Assembly: GCA_036703315.1 (NCBI GenBank)
Contig: DATNPH010000230.1
Location: 1 to 9,634 of the forward strand
Direction: 5' to 3'
From: DATNPH01 sp036703315
GTDB lineage: Bacteria > Cyanobacteriota > Cyanobacteriia > Cyanobacteriales > Coleofasciculaceae
DNA: 9,634 bases
Shown: positions 5,994-9,634 of the stretch, in pieces
How positions within the stretch are numbered: position 1 is the stretch's first letter
Layout of the letters: every line of letters begins with the position of its first letter
Program-made: the position numbers and the translations under genes
The notes under the pieces: model-generated
The model's input: only the letters and a program-made list of their open reading frames with translations
Database searches by the model: none
Told to the model about the DNA's origin: nothing

Positions 5994-7427
5994 TTACTCG
6001 AATCCCGGTAAGCTCAATTGTTCCGGTTCTGCGGCTTCAGGTTTTGCCTTGCGGCTTTTCTTTTCAGTTTTACCTTTTGCCTTTTTCCTTGTATCCAGCT
6101 TCTCCCGTTCGGCGCGGATGCGTTCTAAGAGGGCGGAGGCAGGTTCGTCGTTGGGGTCTTGGGGAACCAGTTCGCCTCGGAAGGCTTTGGCAAGGATGGA
6201 GCGATCGAGTTGAGCTAGGTGGGCTTTTGCTTCCTGATATTGTTGTTCAACTTTGTCGGCGATTTTTAATAAAGCTTGTAATAGATAGACAATTACTTGC
6301 TGTTCTTCGAGACGAGGAAGATTAATCGGTGTGTTCATTACTGTTTTTTGATTAATCTTTGGCATATTCCCTGCCGTGCCCGTTGCATGTTCTTTGTAAT
6401 ATCCTCGAAACTTTGCATTAGATAAGGCATAGTAAATAAAATTTGTATTTGCTTTCTCTTCTAGAACTTGAATCTTCATCATCAAGTCAGGATAAATAAA
6501 TTCACCGAAAGAAGCATCATATATCGCACAACTGCCAACATAATCTAGCGTATTGCTCCTTTGAATTAGAATATCTCCTGGTTGCAGCCACAAATAAGAG
6601 TTTGGGTCGATGTATTCATCTATGTATTTGAAAAACTCAGGTTTAAATTTTCCTGATGTAGTTGCAGTTAAAGTTAAGCTTTTGACTTGGGTGGGATAAT
6701 CAACAGCTTTAGGAGAATAGCCATTTCTAGGTTTATCTTTAATAACTTTCTCTAAAGTTGTACTTTCCCAAGTAATATCTGGGTTTTTCTCTCGCCAATC
6801 AGCGGTGAGGTCGCCACGGAAAGCGGCGGCGAGGACTGATTGACGGAACTGGTCTAAGAGGGCGGGAATCGCCTCAAGTTCCTCCTTCACCCGCTGGCTC
6901 CGAGCCTTCAACGCCTCAATCTTGGCAACTATACGGTGTTGCTCGTTGAGGGGTGGGAGCGGAACTTTTATTTGCTTTAATTCTTGACTATTTATATTGT
7001 GTACGCCACTAGTTGATTTTGCTGGAACTTCAATTTGTAAACGAACTTTATGACTTGATAAGCAGAGATTTAGATAATTTGAATCCAGTAACAAATTATT
7101 GGGGCGCAATCGAATAATATATCCAGCATAAGCAAAATCTATTTCAGATTCTCTGACAACTGCTGACCTGCCAACTAATGAAACGCTGCCATTTGAGCGA
7201 ATTACTAAAATGTCACCCGGAATCAGTCTTAATTGCTCGAATTCTTTCTCGGTTAAATCGGCATATTTTAAATCGGATTGTTCAATAATTCCATTGCCTA
7301 TGTTAGGTATGCGTAAAACAGGAACACCATTTGTAACATAGCTACACTTCTTAGATGTTCCATAATTTAGACTCTCGATAATTCTTTCGATAGGTGTTAA
7401 ACACCAGCTTAAAGGCAGATTAATCAC
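5994..7427 (-). CDS. hsdS: type I restriction-modification specificity subunit HsdS
   Basis: This 477-residue subunit chooses the split DNA target for the HsdM/HsdR complex. It has the expected two-fold layout. Target-recognition domain 1 covers about 1-155, and the first conserved helical spacer about 157-205 (PLPPLNEQHRIVAKIEAL). TRD2 covers about 215-370, and the second spacer about 371-445 (NLPRLEEQQVIV). Paired motifs show the internal repeat: GDILVIRSNG at 71 and GDILIQRSN at 284; VLAAAFRGDL at 198 and ILAKAFRGEL at 411. A Lys-rich tail (444-470) ends in LSLPGFE. The start is GTG, supported by AGGA (7433-7436) five bases upstream. It is separated from hsdM by about 1.6 kb of other genes and repeats, which is unusual. 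The two TRDs differ, so a bipartite asymmetric target is expected, but it cannot be predicted here. Confidence 0.93.
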   Translation of the reverse strand: MINLPLSWCLTPIERIIESLNYGTSKKCSYVTNGVPVLRIPNIGNGIIEQSDLKYADLTEKEFEQLRLIPGDILVIRSNGSVSLVGRSAVVRESEIDFAYAGYIIRLRPNNLLLDSNYLNLCLSSHKVRLQIEVPAKSTSGVHNINSQELKQIKVPLPPLNEQHRIVAKIEALKARSQRVKEELEAIPALLDQFRQSVLAAAFRGDLTADWREKNPDITWESTTLEKVIKDKPRNGYSPKAVDYPTQVKSLTLTATTSGKFKPEFFKYIDEYIDPNSYLWLQPGDILIQRSNTLDYVGSCAIYDASFGEFIYPDLMMKIQVLEEKANTNFIYYALSNAKFRGYYKEHATGTAGNMPKINQKTVMNTPINLPRLEEQQVIVYLLQALLKIADKVEQQYQEAKAHLAQLDRSILAKAFRGELVPQDPNDEPASALLERIRAEREKLDTRKKAKGKTEKKSRKAKPEAAEPEQLSLPGFE

Positions 7428-7460
7428 TTCTTTCCTAAGATACGAAAAACAAGCTACCTA

Positions 7461-7559
7461 TTACTCCAGGAACTCCGTCAATTCCTCCATCGCCGCTTGC
7501 AACTTCATCCTGATCGAGAACCGCAATTTATTCCGGTGATCGCATAATGGTAACAATCT
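7461..7559 (-). pseudogene. possible remnant of an HsdM C-terminus
   Basis: This short open stretch is bounded upstream by an in-frame stop and ends RMKLQAAMEELTEFLE-stop, 33 bases before hsdS. The LQAAMEEL core resembles LQTAMEEMEALTALLDDEE at the end of the intact hsdM downstream part (9062-9634). Its place directly before hsdS is where an ancestral hsdM would have ended. It has no usable start except internal ATG codons. The resemblance covers only about 10-15 residues, so chance or an unrelated small gene remains possible. Confidence 0.4.
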
Positions 7560-7566
7560 CTATGAC

Positions 7567-7974
7567 TCACCCCGTCTCTTCCCAATCCTCAATTTGTAGC
7601 CCATTCACTCGACCGAATTCACCCGTATTGTGCGTGACCAAGATTAAATTATTCACCAGAGCAATAGCCGCAATTTGTACATCATAGGGACCAATCGGCG
7701 TACCTAATGCCGCCAATTGTGCGCGAACTTGCCCTGCAACCCTAGCCGCTTGCTCGTCCAAAGGCAAACTAGAAAACTGACTAAAGAACCGTTCTAAGAG
7801 CGCTAAATTTCGTTCCAGATTAGCACTGCGATAAGCTCCATAAACTAGCTCCATCTGCACAACAGTAGACAGATAAATATTCTCTGGTTGTTGTGCCGCC
7901 AGCCGAGCCGTAACCGTTGGACTGGTATTATTCAACAATCGAATGCAAACATTAGTATCGAGCAGATAAGTCAA
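7567..7974 (-). CDS. PIN-domain toxin, VapC-like ribonuclease
   Basis: This 135-residue protein is typical in size for single-domain PIN toxins, which are metal-dependent ribonucleases that cut RNA when freed from their antitoxin. The acidic active-site residues are visible: D6 in YLLDTNVCIRLL, E42 in MELVYGA, D98 in IGPYDVQIAAIAL, and a fourth acidic position near E119 in THNTGEF. The start is TTG and overlaps the antitoxin's stop as TTGA, giving four-base translational coupling. Gene order (antitoxin first) is standard. The partner has a ParD-like DNA-binding half, where one would expect a ParE toxin. It lies inside a type I R-M operon, as TA modules often do, where it could stabilise the locus. 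Confidence 0.9.
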   Translation of the reverse strand: MTYLLDTNVCIRLLNNTSPTVTARLAAQQPENIYLSTVVQMELVYGAYRSANLERNLALLERFFSQFSSLPLDEQAARVAGQVRAQLAALGTPIGPYDVQIAAIALVNNLILVTHNTGEFGRVNGLQIEDWEETG

Positions 7975-8315
7975 AACAGCGGCTCCCGCGTCTCATACTC
8001 TCCCTGCGGTTCTCGGACAAGCGGTTCTCCCACCCAACCCCCAATCACCTCTTCAAAAAAACCAGGCATCCAACCCTTGCTTTGTTGCAGTTGGCTAAAA
8101 ACCGTCTCGCTATCAACAACCTCTCCCCGTTCAGACGCTTCAACACCGATCGCAATTTCCCCTCTCAATTCCTCAAAGCGCCCCTTGTAGATGCGTTCCC
8201 GTTCCTCTAACAGCCTGATACCAGCAATAATCACTTCCTCCGGTGATGTGTAATTACCGCTTTCTACCTGACTTTGAATAAACTGCTCTAATTCTGGAGT
8301 TAATGAGACGTTCAT
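7971..8315 (-). CDS. hybrid antitoxin: ParD-like RHH domain plus PIN-antitoxin-type tail
   Basis: This is a 114-residue protein. Residues 1-45 (MNVSLTPELEQFIQSQVESG, then TSPEEVIIAGIRLLEER) match the ParD/CopG ribbon-helix-helix dimer that binds the operon's operator and represses it. After a charged helix (44-66), residues 79-114 contain GWMPGFFEEV, then GEPLVREPQGEYETREP. From memory this tail type (consensus GWPPGFFE...QGEYE.RE) ends many cyanobacterial antitoxins paired with PIN toxins, where it would occupy the toxin's active site. The mix explains how a ParD-like protein can go with a PIN toxin. The ATG at 8315 is backed by GGAAAG (8321-8326) five bases upstream. The stop is shared in a TTGA overlap with the toxin. 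Autorepression is expected from the family but not shown here. Confidence 0.85.
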   Translation of the reverse strand: MNVSLTPELEQFIQSQVESGNYTSPEEVIIAGIRLLEERERIYKGRFEELRGEIAIGVEASERGEVVDSETVFSQLQQSKGWMPGFFEEVIGGWVGEPLVREPQGEYETREPLF

Positions 8316-8355
8316 TTACACTTTCCAAAATCACCTTATTAACTGCTAACACTAT

Positions 8356-8451
8356 TGTCATTCTGAGTGGAGCGGTAGCGGAACGAAGAATCTAGGACTT
8401 TCGCCATTACCTGAGATGCTTCACTGCGCTATCGCTGCGTTCAGCATGACA
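8356..8451. repeat. dispersed palindromic element, copy 2
   Basis: It begins TGTCATTCTGAG and ends TCAGCATGACA. The arms are imperfectly complementary over about 35 bases each, including AGCGGTAGCG against CGCTATCGCT and GAAGAATCT against AGATGCTTC, with a loop near 8392-8416. It lies between the GIY-YIG gene's 3' end and the antitoxin's leader, 40 bases before the antitoxin start. Confidence 0.85.
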
Positions 8452-8461
8452 GAGAAAACAC

Positions 8462-8752
8462 TTACTTCTCAAACCAATCAGCACTCAAATCACACCATTG
8501 TGGATTTCTAGATTCAATCAAGGCAATCTTCTTGGCACGCAACCAACCCTTGATTTGTTTTTCACGGGCAATAGCTTCTGTAACATCTGAAGTTTCCTCA
8601 TAGTAAACAAGTCGATTAATGTTGTATTTCTGAGTAAATCCAGGAATCAACTTTTGCTTATGCTCATGTACGCGACGAAGTAAGTCATTAGTTACGCCCG
8701 TGTAAAGTGTTTTTGAACGATTAGTCAGAATATATACGTAATAACTATTCAC
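8462..8752 (-). CDS. small GIY-YIG nuclease-domain protein
   Basis: This 96-residue protein is little more than one GIY-YIG domain. YVYIL (residues 5-9) stands for GIY and YTG (17-19) for YIG. R26/R27, H29 and H31 lie in NDLLRRVHEHK, and E64 in AIAREKQIKGW is the expected metal-binding glutamate, so the active site looks intact. The domain is a single-metal DNA endonuclease fold found in homing enzymes, UvrC and small stand-alone proteins of unknown role. The start is GTG with only a weak A-rich, GG-ending ribosome site. Palindromic repeats lie on both sides: copy 2 begins 10 bases past its stop, and a tandem array of the repeat's tip begins 26 bases before its start. A role in cutting or moving those repeats is my inference. 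It could equally be an ordinary solitary gene next to a repeat. Confidence 0.9.
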   Translation of the reverse strand: MNSYYVYILTNRSKTLYTGVTNDLLRRVHEHKQKLIPGFTQKYNINRLVYYEETSDVTEAIAREKQIKGWLRAKKIALIESRNPQWCDLSADWFEK

Positions 8753-8778
8753 CTTTTTCTATTGAGTAAGCCTCATTA

Positions 8779-8928
8779 TGTCATTCTGAGCGATGTCCCA
8801 TTGTGTCATTCTGAGCAATGTCCCATTGTGTCATTCTGAGCGATGTCCCATTGTGTCATTGTGAGCGATGTCCCATTGTGTCATTGTGAGCGATGTCCCA
8901 TTGTGTCATTCGGAGCAATGTCCCATTG
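8779..8928. repeat. six tandem copies of a 25-bp unit
   Basis: Units start at 8779, 8804, 8829, 8854, 8879 and 8904. Each begins TGTCATT(C/G)(T/G)GAGC and ends ATGTCCCATTG, and they differ from one another at only a few positions. The first 13 bases equal the left tip of the palindromic element, and the array runs directly into a complete palindrome at 8929. Plus-strand frames through it are repeat translation, not genes. Confidence 0.95.
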
Positions 8929-8996
8929 TGTCATTCTGAGCGTTAGCGAAGAATCTCCGAGATGCTTCGCTTCACTGCGTTTCGCTCAGCATGACA
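8929..8996. repeat. dispersed palindromic element, compact copy 3
   Basis: The 14-base ends are complementary with one mismatch (TGTCATTCTGAGCG against CGCTCAGCATGACA). Within them AGCGAAG, ATCTC and their complements form an inner hairpin centred near 8956, with a single A/G mismatch. This 68-bp copy looks like the cleanest form of the family and is continuous with the tandem array on its left. Confidence 0.9.
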
Positions 8997-9045
8997 TTTT
9001 GGCTCACGATTGCGTTTCGCTCAGCATGACATTTTGCCTCACGAT
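8976..9045. repeat. two tandem copies of a 35-bp unit containing the palindrome's right end
   Basis: 8976-9010 and 9011-9045 are identical except for one base (TTTTGGCTC against TTTTGCCTC). Each carries TTCGCTCAGCATGACA, the right tip of the palindromic element. The left tip has expanded in 25-bp units and the right tip in 35-bp units. Confidence 0.92.
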
Positions 9046-9047
9046 TG

Positions 9048-9090
9048 TGTCATTGTGATCGTTAGCGAAGAATTTCTCCAGATACTTCAG
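9048..9090. repeat. partial, diverged left half of the palindromic element
   Basis: TGTCATTGTGATCGTTAGCG, then AAGAATTTCTCCAGATACTTC, aligns with the left part of the 8929 copy with a few substitutions and one inserted base. Its inner portion overlaps the 3' end of hsdM and encodes that protein's last residues and stop. Confidence 0.75.
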
Positions 9091-9634
9091 TCTCTTCCTC
9101 ATCATCCAGCAGTGCCGTCAGCGCTTCCATCTCCTCCATCGCTGTCTGCAACCTCAGCATAATCTCTGCCGCGATCGCCTCCGGTTCCGGCAAACCATCC
9201 CCCGATTGCAAACTCTCATCCCTTAACCAGGAAATATCGAGATTATTCCCCCGCTTGGCAATCTCCTCACGGGTAAAACAGCGCCAGCGCCCCGTTTCTC
9301 CTTGGTCAACACGCCCACTCTTCCCATTCGGGTCATCCCCATACGCCAACTCAAACTCTTTAAAATGCTCCCGCGTCAGGGGTATCCGCTTCCCGAAACT
9401 GGGCATATTCGTCCGCAGGTCATACACCCACACTTCCTTAGTATTGCCCTTCTCCGCCGTCCCCCGCTGGAAAAACAGCACATTCGTCTTAACCCCTTGG
9501 GCGTAGAAAATCCCCGTAGGTAGCCGCAAAATCGTATGCAGGTTGCACTTATCCATCAAGTCAGCGCGGATATTGCGCCCCTGCCCATCTTCAAACAACA
9601 CATTATCCGGTAACACCACCGCCGCCCGTCCTTC
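9062..9634 (-). CDS. hsdM: type I restriction-modification DNA methyltransferase HsdM, C-terminal part (5' end outside window)
   Basis: The frame is open to the window edge (EGRAAVVLPDNVLFEDGQG) and 190 residues are visible. The GTG at 9619 is internal, not the start. HsdM is the adenine-N6 methyltransferase of the HsdM2S complex. The SAM-binding and NPPY motifs lie upstream, outside the window. What is visible is the characteristic end of the methylase domain and the C-terminal helical region: LRLPTGIFYAQGVKTNVLFF, then VWVYDLRTNMP, FTREEIAKRGNNLDISWL and LQTAMEEMEALTALLDDEEE. The last residues (about EVSGEILR) and the TAA stop are encoded by a palindromic-repeat fragment, so the natural C-terminus appears altered by repeat insertion, although the core looks intact. 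hsdS is the partner but begins about 1.6 kb downstream. Confidence 0.93.
   Translation of the reverse strand, partial: EGRAAVVLPDNVLFEDGQGRNIRADLMDKCNLHTILRLPTGIFYAQGVKTNVLFFQRGTAEKGNTKEVWVYDLRTNMPSFGKRIPLTREHFKEFELAYGDDPNGKSGRVDQGETGRWRCFTREEIAKRGNNLDISWLRDESLQSGDGLPEPEAIAAEIMLRLQTAMEEMEALTALLDDEEETEVSGEILR

Larger units (their letters stand above)
1393..9178. other. HIP1 octamers GCGATCGC at five positions
   Basis: Exact copies lie at 1393-1400, 3680-3687, 4809-4816, 5782-5789 and 9171-9178. This palindrome is heavily over-represented in many cyanobacterial genomes and is the main taxonomic clue here. None occurs in 1-1206. Confidence 0.9.

Noticed and set aside
8316..8365. A promoter for the antitoxin using ATGACA at the repeat's edge as a -35 box
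   Set aside because: The matching -10 is poor at any allowed spacing, so it cannot be supported from sequence.
8779..8928. Regular 25-bp repeats as a CRISPR array
   Set aside because: The units are directly abutting with no variable spacers, and no cas genes are nearby.
8843..9058. A 71-residue plus-strand reading frame
   Set aside because: It is a translation of the tandem array and palindromes, repetitive and with no protein-like character.

Overview
Most of this window (about 1.2 to 9.6 kb) reads as a filamentous-cyanobacterial chromosome. The octamer GCGATCGC (HIP1) occurs five times. The gene families are typical of that group: an Uma2 relic, twin WG-repeat proteins, a type I restriction-modification operon carrying a toxin-antitoxin pair, and dispersed palindromes beginning TGTCATTCTGAGC. 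The first 1.2 kb is different. It is clearly much richer in G+C, has no HIP1 octamer, and encodes an actinobacterial-looking glycosyltransferase. The compositional break falls almost on that gene's stop codon, so it marks either a horizontal-transfer boundary or an assembly joint.

Layout. 1-1206 (+): 3' part of a GT-B glycosyltransferase. 1208-1390 (+): C-terminal fragment of an Uma2-family nuclease, then a likely terminator. 1544-2674 (-): exported protein with a GerMN-like domain. 2675-3704: about 1 kb with no convincing gene but many inverted repeats, including a near-perfect 49-nt palindrome, a 54-nt nested hairpin and two terminator-like stems. 3705-5858 (-): two tandem exported WG-repeat proteins. 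5994-9634 (-): a type I R-M locus. The 3' end of hsdM lies at the right edge and hsdS at 5994-7427. Between them sit palindromic repeats, a small GIY-YIG nuclease, a ParD-like antitoxin and a PIN toxin. hsdR is not in the window.

How it fits together. Every gene from 9634 down to 3705 lies on the minus strand. The methyltransferase and specificity genes are separated by about 1.6 kb of accessory material. A short reading frame just upstream of hsdS resembles the end of HsdM, so the spacer may have entered an older hsdM-hsdS junction. The antitoxin and toxin overlap by four bases and form a translationally coupled addiction module. The antitoxin joins a ParD-type DNA-binding half to a tail of the type I associate with PIN-toxin antitoxins.

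The best lead for something undescribed is the GIY-YIG gene at 8462-8752. Copies of the same palindrome family lie on both sides of it. On one side the palindrome's left tip has expanded into a six-copy 25-bp tandem array, and another copy supplies the last codons and stop of hsdM. A third full copy sits 12 bases upstream of the first WG-repeat gene. This looks like a repeat family with a candidate nuclease partner, comparable in outline to REP elements and their RAYT transposases, but the functional link is only inferred.
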